Positions 1 to 7,689 of a stretch of 36,348 nt of DNA are shown one piece after another; within the stretch, counting starts at the first letter, position 1, and each line of letters opens with the position of its first letter. Origin of the DNA: ZLKRG08 sp964654815 (GTDB lineage: Bacteria; Actinomycetota; Actinomycetes; Nanopelagicales; Nanopelagicaceae); assembly GCA_964654815.1 (NCBI GenBank), contig CAZZLH010000011.1, positions 1 through 36,348 of the forward strand, given 5' to 3'. Below the pieces are notes generated by a model, which did no database searches, was not told where the DNA came from, and was given only the letters and a program-made list of their open reading frames with translations. The translations under genes and the position numbers were made by a program.

Positions 1-654
1 GATGGTTGCCAATTGGATAAGTTAGAAACGAAGGTTAAAGATTGCCGATATGGATCAATCGGTTCAAAACGCAAAGTCGTGCTGTTTGGCGATTCACATG
101 CAGCTCAATGGTTCCCAGCTGTAGACATTTGGGCGAAAGAAAAAGGTTTTGAACTGGTTGTGATAACAAAATCGAGCTGTCCCGCTTATCCGCTTCCCCT
201 TCGTGACAATGGCGCTTTTAAAGCTGCACCATGTAATGAGTTCAGAAAGAACGCAATCGCGCAGATTAAAATGATGCAGCCGGATATACTGGTGGTCAGT
301 AATTATGAGCATTATTCGGGACTTTCTGTAACTGATTACCTAAAAGCAGAGCAATCATTCCCACTACCTCATCTACTGATTCGTGATACCCCTCTCCCGA
401 ATCGGGACATTCCAGATTGCTTGTTGAAAAAAGGAATTAATACAAGGCATTGTCAGATTCAACTTCCCCAGGTCATCCCCTACAAGAATCAGACGATATT
501 CGATCCAACTCCAGCGCTCTGTAATTTCAATAACTGTCCAGCGATGGTTGATGGTTTAATCGCCTATAGGGACCAGAATCACATTAGCGTTGCGATAGCG
601 GGCAAACTCGCAAAGTCGTTGGGCGCAAAATTAGATTCCCTCGTGGCAGGATAA
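1..654 (+). CDS. SGNH-domain acyltransferase, C-terminal part (5' end outside window)
   Basis: The reading frame is open at the left edge and stops at 652-654, leaving 217 visible residues. The visible part is an SGNH hydrolase-like domain. It starts with a VVLFGDSHAAQW block, which carries the catalytic Ser of the GDSH motif, and ends with YRDQNHIS, the usual place of the catalytic Asp and His (DxxH). This domain typically forms the extracytoplasmic C-terminus of OafA/YrhL-type acyltransferase-3 proteins, which O-acetylate surface polysaccharides or peptidoglycan. The expected N-terminal membrane domain of about ten helices would lie off the window. Four cysteines in the last 80 residues could form disulfides. 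The thymidine kinase start lies only 4 nt downstream. A stand-alone SGNH protein is the alternative. The substrate cannot be told. Confidence 0.8.
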   Translation, partial: DGCQLDKLETKVKDCRYGSIGSKRKVVLFGDSHAAQWFPAVDIWAKEKGFELVVITKSSCPAYPLPLRDNGAFKAAPCNEFRKNAIAQIKMMQPDILVVSNYEHYSGLSVTDYLKAEQSFPLPHLLIRDTPLPNRDIPDCLLKKGINTRHCQIQLPQVIPYKNQTIFDPTPALCNFNNCPAMVDGLIAYRDQNHISVAIAGKLAKSLGAKLDSLVAG

Positions 655-658
655 CGCC

Positions 659-1248
659 ATGGCGGAATTGGTTTACTACTGCGGCACCATGGATTCCGGT
701 AAATCGACTCTAGCATTACAGACGGCGCATAATCACGAGACCAGAGGGCGCAATGGCCTTATCTTCACCAATCGCGACCGAGCCGGAGAAGGTCTAATTT
801 CCTCTCGCTTAGGATTGCAGAAGGATGCGATTGAGGTAGATGGCGATCTAAATATTCATCGACTTACGATCGAACGTATGTCCCTTGGCGAAAGAATCGA
901 TTTCATCATCTGTGACGAGGCGCAGTTCTACACCGAGAAACAAATTGAAGAGCTAGCCATGGTGGTAGATGGTCTTGGTATAGATGTATATGCATTTGGC
1001 ATTCTCGCTGATTTTCGTACCAAACTCTTCCCCGGTTCTCAGCGACTGGTTGAATTAGCAGATCGAGTTGAGACTTTGCAGGTAAGAGCTCTTTGCTGGT
1101 GTGGCGAGCCAGCCACGCATAATGCTCGTGTGATCAATGGCGTCATGGTTACCGAAGGTGAACAGGTTGTGGTGGGCGATACCAATGCGAAACGTGCTGA
1201 TGTCGTCTCTTATGAGGTTCTCTGCCGTCGACATCACATGAGAAAGAT
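659..1248 (+). CDS. tdk: Thymidine kinase (3' end lost in assembly gap)
   Basis: This is a cytosolic enzyme that phosphorylates thymidine to dTMP with ATP in nucleoside salvage. The P-loop GTMDSGKST is at residues 9-17. The CDEAQF motif at 85-90 contains the catalytic Glu87. The YAFGILADFRTKLFPGS segment at 111-127 matches the family's TDP-binding and lasso region. The zinc site is represented by C146/C148 and, near the end, C189 with H192/H193. Family proteins are about 190-220 aa, so at 196 visible residues the gene is nearly complete and the stop probably lies just inside the 100-N gap. The ATG at 659 follows the acyltransferase stop by 4 nt, so the two are probably co-transcribed. The true C-terminus cannot be read. 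Confidence 0.93.
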
Positions 1249-1348
1249 NNNNNNNNNNNNNNNNNNNNNNNNNNNNNNNNNNNNNNNNNNNNNNNNNNNN
1301 NNNNNNNNNNNNNNNNNNNNNNNNNNNNNNNNNNNNNNNNNNNNNNNN
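1249..1348. other. Assembly gap (100 N) after tdk
   Basis: A run of exactly 100 N, the usual placeholder for a scaffold join of unknown length. It hides the end of tdk and the start of the tdk-adh intergenic region. Any terminator or small gene between the two cannot be excluded. Confidence 0.99.
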
Positions 1349-1364
1349 TTTCAAGACTAATTAG

Positions 1365-1394
1365 TTGATTGCGCAAAAATCAAAAATAGATAAT
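1365..1394 (+). promoter_or_regulatory. Possible promoter of the alcohol dehydrogenase gene
   Basis: A -35-like TTGATT (1365-1370) is separated by 18 nt from a -10-like GATAAT (1389-1394). The distance to the ATG at 1421 leaves a leader of about 20 nt that contains the Shine-Dalgarno GGTGAG. This is by motif only. Confidence 0.4.
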
Positions 1395-1420
1395 CGAAAA
1401 GCAATTTGAAAGGTGAGACC

Positions 1421-2461
1421 ATGAAAGTACGAGGATTAGCCGCGCATAAGGCCGGAGGGCCTTTGGTTCCCTATGAGTTTGAAAGACGCAAAATCGGTCC
1501 AAGTGATGTCGCCTTCAAAATCACTCATGCCGGAATCTGTCATACCGATATCCACCAAGTTCGCGAGGAATGGGGTCCAGCGCTATTTCCGATGGTCCCA
1601 GGGCATGAAATCGTAGGTTTAGTCTCAGAGATCGGTTCTGCAGTTTCGAAATTCAAAGTAGGCGATCGAATCGGAGTCGGTGTTTTTATAGATTCATGTC
1701 GCAACTGTGAGCCCTGCAAAATTGGATTACAAAACTACTGCGATGAGGGAATGACCGGCACCTACAACGGCTACGAGCGCGATGGGAAAACCATCGCATA
1801 CGGCGGATATTCGAATGGCTTTGTAATCGACCAGGATTACGCGGTAACGATTCCAGCAAATCTAGATCTGGCAGGTGTGGCCCCTCTACTTTGTGCGGGC
1901 ATCACGCTCTACTCTCCTATTAGACATTTCAAAGTTGGTCCTGGGATGAGAGTTGGCGTCATGGGTCTTGGTGGCCTTGGCCATATGGGCGTGAAGTTTG
2001 CCAAAGCGCTGGGGGCAGAAGTCTCGGTTCTTTCGCATAGCCAATCAAAGCGCGATGACGCCTTGAGAATGGGCGCAAATGAATTTATTCTGGTGAAAGA
2101 TGTCGAAGCGCTCAATCCATATCGTCGCAAGTTTGATCTCTTGCTCAACACCATCTCAGCTCAGATTGATATTAATGCTTATGTATCAACCTTGAAGATT
2201 GATGGCACTATGGTGATCATAGGGTTACCCGACTCCCCTTATGCGGTACGTGCTGGCGCGCTTCTTGATGGCCGAAAATCATTGACTGGATCGATGATTG
2301 GCGGCATGCCAGAGTTACAAGAGATGTTGGATTTTGCTGGCAAGCACAATATCGTCAGCGATATCGAGCTTATTTCAGCTGACTACGTAGGCACTGCATA
2401 CGATAGAACTGTGGCAAGCGATGTGAAATATCGCTTTGTGATTGATGCTGCGACCATCTAG
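1421..2461 (+). CDS. Zinc-dependent alcohol dehydrogenase / aldehyde reductase
   Basis: This 346-residue medium-chain dehydrogenase/reductase should interconvert alcohols and aldehydes with NAD(P)H. Catalytic zinc ligands are C40 (GICHTD), H62-E63 (PGHE) and C158. The structural zinc site is C93, C96, C99 and C107. The Rossmann glycine motif GLGGLG is at 182-187, and the SHSQSK segment after the second strand suits an NADP-binding member. It resembles the AdhC/YahK cinnamyl-alcohol-dehydrogenase-like group, but the substrate is unknown. The ATG at 1421 is preferred because AAAGGTGAG lies 5 nt upstream; an in-frame TTG at 1406 has no such support. It converges on the DUF554 gene with only 8 nt between the stops. 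Confidence 0.88.
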   Translation: MKVRGLAAHKAGGPLVPYEFERRKIGPSDVAFKITHAGICHTDIHQVREEWGPALFPMVPGHEIVGLVSEIGSAVSKFKVGDRIGVGVFIDSCRNCEPCKIGLQNYCDEGMTGTYNGYERDGKTIAYGGYSNGFVIDQDYAVTIPANLDLAGVAPLLCAGITLYSPIRHFKVGPGMRVGVMGLGGLGHMGVKFAKALGAEVSVLSHSQSKRDDALRMGANEFILVKDVEALNPYRRKFDLLLNTISAQIDINAYVSTLKIDGTMVIIGLPDSPYAVRAGALLDGRKSLTGSMIGGMPELQEMLDFAGKHNIVSDIELISADYVGTAYDRTVASDVKYRFVIDAATI

Positions 2462-2469
2462 AACCACTT

Positions 2470-3204
2470 TCAGACAAATCGATGGAATACGAGCGCAAAG
2501 ATAGGCGCCAAAAATAGCGCAGGAAGTAAATTCCCGACTGGAATATTTTTGATCTTAAGCAGACGTAAACCGATGGCCAATAACATGATGCCACCGGTTA
2601 TCGTCATTGCATCTATCTGGTAATTACTTAAGACATTGCCCAAAGTAATACCGACAATGGTCCAAGCGCCTTGATATAGCCCGACCGGGATCGCTGACGC
2701 CGCTACTCCCCAACCCAAACTCGAGGCAAACGCCATCGAAGCAAATCCATCTAATACTGATTTCAAGACTAACTGGTCGATGCCGTTGCCCATCCCATCG
2801 CTGATTGATCCAAGAATCGCTAAAGGGCCGATTGCAAAGAGCAATGAGGCATCGAGGAAACCTTCAACAAAGGTATTTTCCTTTGCTCTAAATCGTCTTT
2901 TCAAAGAATTTCCGAATACCTCTACTCGCTCTTCGAGGTTTAGCGCAGATCCGATAACTCCGCCAATGAGTAATGAAAGCAGAATCGGCATGATGCTCCA
3001 ACCATTGGGTATTGCATCTAGATATTGCGGTTTAAAAAGAGGCAGAATGGCCGAGGCGGCGCCTAACGCGGTGACCAAACCTAAAACATCAGTTATGAGA
3101 ATTCGACTCTGCGCTTTTAACCTTTCGCCGATAAATACACCAGCGAGTGAGCCTAAGAGAATGGTGCTCACATTTAGCAACGTACCGATTCCTGGAAACA
3201 CCAT
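2470..3204 (-). CDS. DUF554 family membrane protein
   Basis: This predicted integral membrane protein of 244 residues has about six to seven hydrophobic stretches. The N-terminus, PGIGTLLNVSTILLGSLAG, is the typical DUF554 opening. Glycine-rich repeats and the segments IGPLAILGSISDG and SLGWGVAASA follow the family pattern. The family is widespread, sometimes described as a possible transporter, and has no established function. The ATG at 3204 matches the family's usual start; an in-frame TTG at 3228 would add eight residues. No Shine-Dalgarno precedes 3204 at a useful distance, but TATA-like sequence (TTATAGT) lies directly upstream, so the message may have almost no leader. It is transcribed divergently from the YczE-like gene. 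Confidence 0.8.
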   Translation of the reverse strand: MVFPGIGTLLNVSTILLGSLAGVFIGERLKAQSRILITDVLGLVTALGAASAILPLFKPQYLDAIPNGWSIMPILLSLLIGGVIGSALNLEERVEVFGNSLKRRFRAKENTFVEGFLDASLLFAIGPLAILGSISDGMGNGIDQLVLKSVLDGFASMAFASSLGWGVAASAIPVGLYQGAWTIVGITLGNVLSNYQIDAMTITGGIMLLAIGLRLLKIKNIPVGNLLPALFLAPIFALVFHRFV

Positions 3205-3335
3205 GGCACTATAAAGTAACTTCTCCAAAAGTGCATTTTGAATAGAACTTATGCGATGAGAACGAGCGTTGTTAGCAATCTAAGGGCTACAAAACCAATG
3301 AAAGCACAAACCGCGTACAGAGCGCTTAGTGTTTG
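3205..3335. other. Divergent intergenic region
   Basis: About 130 nt separate the divergent DUF554 and YczE-like genes. It holds a -10-like stretch next to each start (TTATAGT facing left, TATACT facing right) and no ORF, tRNA or clear hairpin that I can support. Confidence 0.5.
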
Positions 3336-3341
3336 TATACT
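3336..3341 (+). promoter_or_regulatory. -10 element for a leaderless YczE-like mRNA
   Basis: TATACT lies exactly 6 nt before the GTG at 3348, so transcription would begin at or beside the start codon. No Shine-Dalgarno is present. The -35 region is weak. Confidence 0.5.
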
Positions 3342-3347
3342 CCAGCG

Positions 3348-4001
3348 GTGGCAAATTTCTTCAGACCTCATCGCACGATTCCCGTAACGCCTTGGACGGC
3401 TAAACACCGATGGGATCTCTCATGGTCTCGTGCTCTTATCTTGGTCTTTGGATTAACTATCTTTGGTTTGGGTGATTCCTTATTGATTCAATCACACACC
3501 GGTAATGCTCCTTGGTCGGTGCTGGCTCAAGGTGTCTCGATCCAGACCGGAATCAATATTGGTTTTGCGACATTTCTGATCTCTGCCGTAGTGCTCTTTT
3601 TTTGGTGGCCACTTGGCGAAAAACCAGGTTTTGGAACTTTAGCCAACATTGTCGTCATTGCAGCCGCAATAGAAATCGGTGTTACCTATTTCCCGGTAGC
3701 CGCAAATTATCCGATCGGGATTCTCTACGATTTCCTGGGTATCGCTTTGGTTGGAATTGGCTCTGCGCTGTACATCACCTGTGGCCTTGGACCGGGACCG
3801 CGAGATGGGTTAATGACCTCGCTACATAAGATCTCAGGGGTGAGAGTAGGGCGAATTAGGCTCTTGATTGAAGGCGGTGCATTCCTCACTGGTTGGCTCT
3901 TAGGCGGAAGATTTGGTCTTGGCACCATCCTTTTTGGCCTATTTATCGGGCAATCAGTGGCAATTGGCCTTGGTGTCGTATCGCGCATTACGAGTAAGTA
4001 G
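3348..4001 (+). CDS. YczE/YitT-type integral membrane protein
   Basis: This protein of 217 residues has about five hydrophobic segments. Recognisable family blocks are GLGDSLLIQSHTGNAPWSVL near the first helix, the conserved GLGPGPRDGLMTSL in the middle, and a C-terminal segment GTILFGLFIGQSVA. The YczE/YyaS/YitT group consists of small membrane proteins without an established transport substrate. The GTG at 3348 is chosen because a TATACT hexamer ends 6 nt upstream, so an mRNA starting there could not contain the in-frame TTG at 3333. The purine permease gene follows after 77 nt in the same direction, so the two may be co-transcribed. Confidence 0.82.
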   Translation: MANFFRPHRTIPVTPWTAKHRWDLSWSRALILVFGLTIFGLGDSLLIQSHTGNAPWSVLAQGVSIQTGINIGFATFLISAVVLFFWWPLGEKPGFGTLANIVVIAAAIEIGVTYFPVAANYPIGILYDFLGIALVGIGSALYITCGLGPGPRDGLMTSLHKISGVRVGRIRLLIEGGAFLTGWLLGGRFGLGTILFGLFIGQSVAIGLGVVSRITSK

Positions 4002-4020
4002 CCCTTAAGGTCTACAAGTA

Positions 4021-4054
4021 GGGAGCTCTTCCCTCCGGGTCGAAAACACCCCGG
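4021..4054 (+). promoter_or_regulatory. Two consecutive hairpins in the permease leader
   Basis: GGGAG-CTC-TTCCC (4021-4033, one G-U pair) is followed at once by CCGGG-N10-CCCGG (4035-4054). Both lie 15-20 nt upstream of the permease Shine-Dalgarno (AAAGGA, 4068-4073). No U tract follows, so this is not an intrinsic terminator. A structured regulatory leader is possible, but it does not match the classic purine riboswitch core. Confidence 0.35.
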
Positions 4055-4078
4055 TAACCAAAACAGTAAAGGAAAAAG

Positions 4079-5512
4079 ATGCTCGATAATTTATTTAAAA
4101 TTTCCGAGCGCGGTTCGACAGTCGGACGTGAAGTACGTGGAGGCCTCGTCACCTTCTTCACCATGGCTTACATCGTGGCATTAAATCCATTGATCCTAGG
4201 TTTCGTTAAGGATGGCGATGGAAAATTCCTCGGTGGCGGAGACGCGCCAAATCTGCCGTTAATTGCAGCGGCAACTGCCTTGATAGCTGGTGTGATGACC
4301 ATCTTGATGGGCCTCGTAGGTAATTTCCCGCTCGCGCTTGCTACAGGTTTAGGCCTAAATAGCTTTGTCGCTTACGGCATAGCAACCAAGATGACTTGGG
4401 CTGATGCCATGGGTCTGGTGGTGTTAGAAGGTTTGATCATCACCGTTCTCGTGCTCACTGGCTTTCGTCAGGCAGTTTTTAGAGCGGTACCTCAACAGCT
4501 CAAGTATGCAATTTCCGTTGGTATCGGTCTATTCATTGCTTTGATTGGACTAGTTGATTCTGGTTTCGTTCGTCGTACCGCTTCAGGACCAGTACCAGTT
4601 CAATTAGGTGATGGCGGAAGTTTGGTCGGTTGGCCGATCATCGTCTTCTTGGTAGGTCTGTTATTAATTATCGTGCTGATGGTAAAGAAAACTAAAGGTG
4701 CGCTATTGATAGGCATCGTATCTGCAACTGTCTTGGCGATTATCGTAGAGAGCGCCTTTAAAATCGGGCCTAACTTTGTAGCACCAGACAAGGTAAATCC
4801 AAAGGGTTGGGGGTTAAATGTTCCGGCGCTGCCTGAGAAGGTTGTGGCGACGCCAGATTTCTCTCTACTTGGTCAATTCAATCTGTTAGGTTCATTTAGC
4901 AGAGTAACCGCTGTTGCGGCCATCCTTCTAGTCTTTACGCTCCTCTTATCTGATTTCTTCGACACGGTTGGTACAGTTACCGCGATTGGTCATGAAGCAG
5001 GGTTGATCGACAAAGAGGGCAATGTTCCAAAAAATGACAAGATTCTTCTAGTTGACTCGCTTGCCGCTGCGGCAGGTGGCGCAGCTGGTGTTTCATCAAA
5101 TACCTCTTACATAGAGTCCGCATCCGGCGTCGGGGAAGGCGCCCGTACGGGACTTGCTTCAGTGGTGACGGGAATTTGTTTCTTGCTTACAACTTTCCTC
5201 TCGCCACTAGTTGCGATCATTCCTTATGAAGCTGCTACACCTGCACTCATCGTGGTTGGTTTCTTGATGATGACTCAGGTAAAGGATATTGATTGGGCAG
5301 ATCTTGGAATTGCGATTCCAGCATTCTTGACCATAATCTTGATGCCCTTTACCTACAACATCTCGGTTGGAATCGGCGCTGGTTTCGTCTCGCATGTAGT
5401 AATTCGCTACGTACAGGGTCGCCGTAAGGATATCCATCCTCTCATGTTGGTTGCAGCGCTACTCTTTGTGGTCTACTTCCTCTCATCCCCGATCAATGAA
5501 TGGATTGGCTAA
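4079..5512 (+). CDS. NCS2 family purine permease (AzgA/PbuG-like)
   Basis: A 477-residue polytopic membrane transporter, the usual length for the AzgA branch of the NCS2 nucleobase:cation symporters, which import adenine, guanine or hypoxanthine. Family blocks seen are GGLVTFFTMAYIVALNPLIL near residues 22-41, NFPLALATGLGLNSFVAYG around 84-102, LLLSDFFDTVGTVTAIGHEAGL in the middle, and SSNTSYIESASGVGEGARTG. The last two match the substrate-site helices of the family. Uracil permeases of the UraA type differ in these blocks, so purine is the better call; the exact base is inferred. AAAGGA lies 5 nt before the ATG. A strong terminator follows 24 nt after the stop. Confidence 0.88.
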   Translation: MLDNLFKISERGSTVGREVRGGLVTFFTMAYIVALNPLILGFVKDGDGKFLGGGDAPNLPLIAAATALIAGVMTILMGLVGNFPLALATGLGLNSFVAYGIATKMTWADAMGLVVLEGLIITVLVLTGFRQAVFRAVPQQLKYAISVGIGLFIALIGLVDSGFVRRTASGPVPVQLGDGGSLVGWPIIVFLVGLLLIIVLMVKKTKGALLIGIVSATVLAIIVESAFKIGPNFVAPDKVNPKGWGLNVPALPEKVVATPDFSLLGQFNLLGSFSRVTAVAAILLVFTLLLSDFFDTVGTVTAIGHEAGLIDKEGNVPKNDKILLVDSLAAAAGGAAGVSSNTSYIESASGVGEGARTGLASVVTGICFLLTTFLSPLVAIIPYEAATPALIVVGFLMMTQVKDIDWADLGIAIPAFLTIILMPFTYNISVGIGAGFVSHVVIRYVQGRRKDIHPLMLVAALLFVVYFLSSPINEWIG

Positions 5513-5536
5513 TAAATCAAGCTATTCAAAGGTAAG

Positions 5537-5571
5537 AATAATGGGGCGGGAAACCGCCCCATTATTTTTTT
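5537..5571 (+). terminator. Intrinsic terminator of the purine permease transcript
   Basis: A perfect 13-bp stem (AATAATGGGGCGG / CCGCCCCATTATT) closes on a GAAA tetraloop and runs into seven T (5565-5571). On the minus strand the same hairpin is followed by CTTACC, so it should act for the rightward transcript and less well for ung. Confidence 0.93.
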
Positions 5572-5587
5572 GTAAAACTCTCTTGAA

Positions 5588-6205
5588 TCAAACCCAATTG
5601 ATAGGTTCAGCTAAAAGTGAGTTAATTTTTGAGAAGGGTTTAGTTCCAAAGAATCCGCGGTTGGCACTTAATGGACTTGGATGCGCTGTCTCGACAACAG
5701 CCGAAAAATATTTGCTTAATTGCTGGGCGCTATTGCCCATCAATAAACCCACGGAGCCTTGACCGGCCAAATGCGAGATGACGCCCTCGGTAAAGGGCTC
5801 CCAACCTAAATTGCGATGGCCCAGGGGCCTTCCAGTCGGCGTGGTTAGAATCCGATTGATCAAAAAAACCCCTTGATCCATCCAATCCTCCAAGTTGCCG
5901 TCGGTACGTAACGGGGTACCTAAATCGCTTGCCAACTCGATAAAGATGTTCTGTAATGAGCGAGGCAATTTTGCATTCCGGTTAACCGAGAAAGAAAGGC
6001 CAGTTGCATCACCTGGAGTTGGATAGGGATCTTGACCAACTATGACTACTCGAACCTTAGAGGGCGCTAATCTAAAAACTCTAAATACATCTTGCCGCCT
6101 TGGCTGGAAACCTTCTGGTAGAGACGCTAGCAAACGTTGAGCTGCCTCGAATTCCGCGGCAAAAAGAGCGGTCCAATCAGGATGAATCTCAAACTGCTCT
6201 AGCAA
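5588..6205 (-). CDS. ung: Uracil-DNA glycosylase, family 1
   Basis: It removes uracil from DNA to start base-excision repair. Motif A, GQDPYPTPG, is at residues 57-65 with the catalytic Asp59. The Leu-loop motif is HPSPLSANRGFFG near the C-terminus. The PYP in place of the E. coli PYH is the form found in Mycobacterium, so it is a lineage trait and not a defect. At 205 aa it is slightly short of the usual 220-230. The frame starts with TTG at 6205 inside the end of the ABC gene (17-nt overlap) with a GGTAGG upstream. No ATG lies nearby, so the exact start is uncertain. It is probably co-transcribed with the ABC ATPase. Confidence 0.93.
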   Translation of the reverse strand: MLEQFEIHPDWTALFAAEFEAAQRLLASLPEGFQPRRQDVFRVFRLAPSKVRVVIVGQDPYPTPGDATGLSFSVNRNAKLPRSLQNIFIELASDLGTPLRTDGNLEDWMDQGVFLINRILTTPTGRPLGHRNLGWEPFTEGVISHLAGQGSVGLLMGNSAQQLSKYFSAVVETAHPSPLSANRGFFGTKPFSKINSLLAEPINWV

Positions 6206-6971
6206 AGAACCTACCGTTGGCGCTGGTAACTTGTATCTCTATCCCGAATATGGCGCTGATATTGGCGCTAGTTATTACCTCTGCCACTTTGCCACTGATT
6301 GCAACTTTTCCAGAATTTAGAAGTAGTGCATGAGTAGTCCCGGCCGGTATCTCCTCGATGTGATGCGTGACCATAATGGAAACCGGTGCAGCAGGATCAT
6401 TGGCAAAGGCCGCAAATCGACTCAGTAAATCTTCGCGACCACCTAAATCTAAACCAGCGGTGGGTTCGTCTAATAATAGAAGTTCTGGATCTATCATGAG
6501 TGATCTGGCGATTTGAACTCGTTTTCTTTCACCATCACTTAACGTTCCGTAGAGACGTTCGCCCAATTCGCGAACTCCGAAAGTGGTTAATAGCGCTGCT
6601 GCTCTTGACTCATCCCAAAGATCATATGCTTCCTGCCATCTACCTAACACGGCATATGCGGCAGTTAAGACCACATCCTTGACGCTTTCATCTAATGGTA
6701 TCTGTTCGTGCTTCATCGAAGCACAGACCCCAATTCGAGTTCGTAAATCAAAAACATCAACTTTGCCCAACTTATGTCCTAAAAGCGTTACCTCTCCTTT
6801 AGAAGGAAACATTTCGGTTGATAACAATTTAAGTAGGGTCGATTTACCGGCGCCATTTGGTCCTAGTATTACCCAACGCTCGCCCTCTGAGATATTTATA
6901 GATATCGGACCGAGAATCTCTCTTCCAGAGCGCGTGACCAGAACATCATCCAGAGTCGCTACGTGAGCCAT
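6189..6971 (-). CDS. Stand-alone ABC ATPase
   Basis: A single 260-residue ATP-binding cassette. Walker A GPNGAGKST is at 37-45, the signature reads LSDGE (144-148) in place of LSGGQ, Walker B LLLLDEPTAGLD covers about 163-174, and the switch histidine is in MVTHHIEEI. No membrane-subunit or substrate-binding gene is next to it, so its partner is unknown. The overall form resembles the YlmA/ModF-like ATPases annotated as iron-complex or molybdate type, though a non-transport role is possible. It overlaps ung by 17 nt and diverges from serB. A TAATCT hexamer 9 nt before the ATG and no Shine-Dalgarno suggest a very short leader. Confidence 0.85.
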   Translation of the reverse strand: MAHVATLDDVLVTRSGREILGPISINISEGERWVILGPNGAGKSTLLKLLSTEMFPSKGEVTLLGHKLGKVDVFDLRTRIGVCASMKHEQIPLDESVKDVVLTAAYAVLGRWQEAYDLWDESRAAALLTTFGVRELGERLYGTLSDGERKRVQIARSLMIDPELLLLDEPTAGLDLGGREDLLSRFAAFANDPAAPVSIMVTHHIEEIPAGTTHALLLNSGKVAISGKVAEVITSANISAIFGIEIQVTSANGRFFARAV

Positions 6972-7000
6972 AGGCTGGCTAGATTACCTCAGAAGACTAT

Positions 7001-7006
7001 TAAAAT
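7001..7006 (+). promoter_or_regulatory. -10 element for a leaderless serB mRNA
   Basis: TAAAAT is exactly 6 nt before the GTG at 7013. No ribosome binding site is seen. This fits transcription starting on the start codon. Confidence 0.5.
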
Positions 7007-7012
7007 CGTGAT

Positions 7013-7642
7013 GTGACGCAGCGGTTGCTCGTGATGGATGTTGACTCAACTCTCATTAATGAAGAGGTGATCGACTTGTTGGCTATTGAGGCGGGTGTAG
7101 GCGATGCAGTCGCTAATCTCACCGATGAGGCAATGCAGGGAAATCTGGACTTTGCCCAATCTCTTTTGCGAAGAGTTGCGTTACTTGAAGGCCTTCAGAT
7201 CTCAGCATTGTTGAATGTGCAACAGAAAATAACGCTAACCAAAGGTGCAAAGCAACTCTTTGCAACCTTGCGGGATAGATCATTTAGCACGGCGTTAGTC
7301 TCGGGTGGATTCTCATTTTTTGTCACTCCACTAGTCGAAGCTCTTGGAATCGATCATTTTCTAGCAAATGGCTTAGAGATAAAGGATTCTAAGTTAACCG
7401 GAAAAGTAACCGGACCTATTATTGATCGAAAGGCAAAGGCTAATTTCCTCAAAGAATTAGCGATTTCCAAGGGATTAGATCTGTCAGCAACCATAGCGGT
7501 TGGTGATGGTGCAAACGATATAGAAATGATTCAAAGCGCAGGCATTGGAATAGCCTTCTGTGCCAAACCCGCTTTAGAGCAGGTTGCAGATGTTCGAATT
7601 AGAGAGCGAGATCTCTCCCTCATTCTCGAATATTTGGCTTGA
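7013..7642 (+). CDS. serB: Phosphoserine phosphatase (SerB-like HAD hydrolase)
   Basis: The last step of serine synthesis: phosphoserine to serine plus phosphate. HAD motif I is MDVDST, with nucleophile Asp9 and Asp11. Motif II is VSGGF (96-100). The motif III lysine is near 140-143, and motif IV is GDGANDIEM (164-172). At 209 residues it is only the catalytic domain; many actinobacterial SerB proteins carry N-terminal ACT domains for feedback by serine, and these are absent here. The GTG at 7013 is the first usable start: the ATG two bases earlier is followed at once by a stop in another frame. The gene converges on hisG. Confidence 0.9.
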   Translation: MTQRLLVMDVDSTLINEEVIDLLAIEAGVGDAVANLTDEAMQGNLDFAQSLLRRVALLEGLQISALLNVQQKITLTKGAKQLFATLRDRSFSTALVSGGFSFFVTPLVEALGIDHFLANGLEIKDSKLTGKVTGPIIDRKAKANFLKELAISKGLDLSATIAVGDGANDIEMIQSAGIGIAFCAKPALEQVADVRIRERDLSLILEYLA

Positions 7643-7660
7643 TTTTCAAAAATATTCTTC

Positions 7661-7679
7661 TAGCTTATATTCCAAGCTA
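7661..7679. terminator. Weak hairpin between convergent serB and hisG
   Basis: TAGCTT-N7-AAGCTA forms a 6-bp stem in the 47-nt gap between the two stops. On the minus strand it is followed within 10 nt by ATTTTTG. It is short and AT-rich, so it is at best a weak, possibly bidirectional, terminator. Confidence 0.3.
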
Positions 7680-7689
7680 CTTGTTAAAA

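Noticed and set aside
57..62. Loss of the catalytic motif in Ung (residues 57-62, GQDPYP and not GQDPYH)
   Set aside because: GQDPYPTPG is the normal form in mycobacterial Ung; the catalytic Asp and the HPSPLS motif are intact. Start and end here are residue numbers of the protein encoded at 5588-6205.
1349..1360. C-terminal FQD residues of tdk after the gap
   Set aside because: The frame after a gap of unknown length is arbitrary, and thymidine kinase should end close to the left edge of the gap.
1349..2772. Repeated TTTCAAGACTAA (1349-1360 and 2761-2772) as a repeat or gap-flanking duplication
   Set aside because: A single 12-base match without extension on either side; the second copy lies in DUF554 coding sequence and is probably chance.
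2780..3214. Plus-strand 144-codon frame opposite the DUF554 gene
   Set aside because: Mirror of a clear membrane-protein gene; no family likeness and low-complexity Ser/Pro/Arg content.
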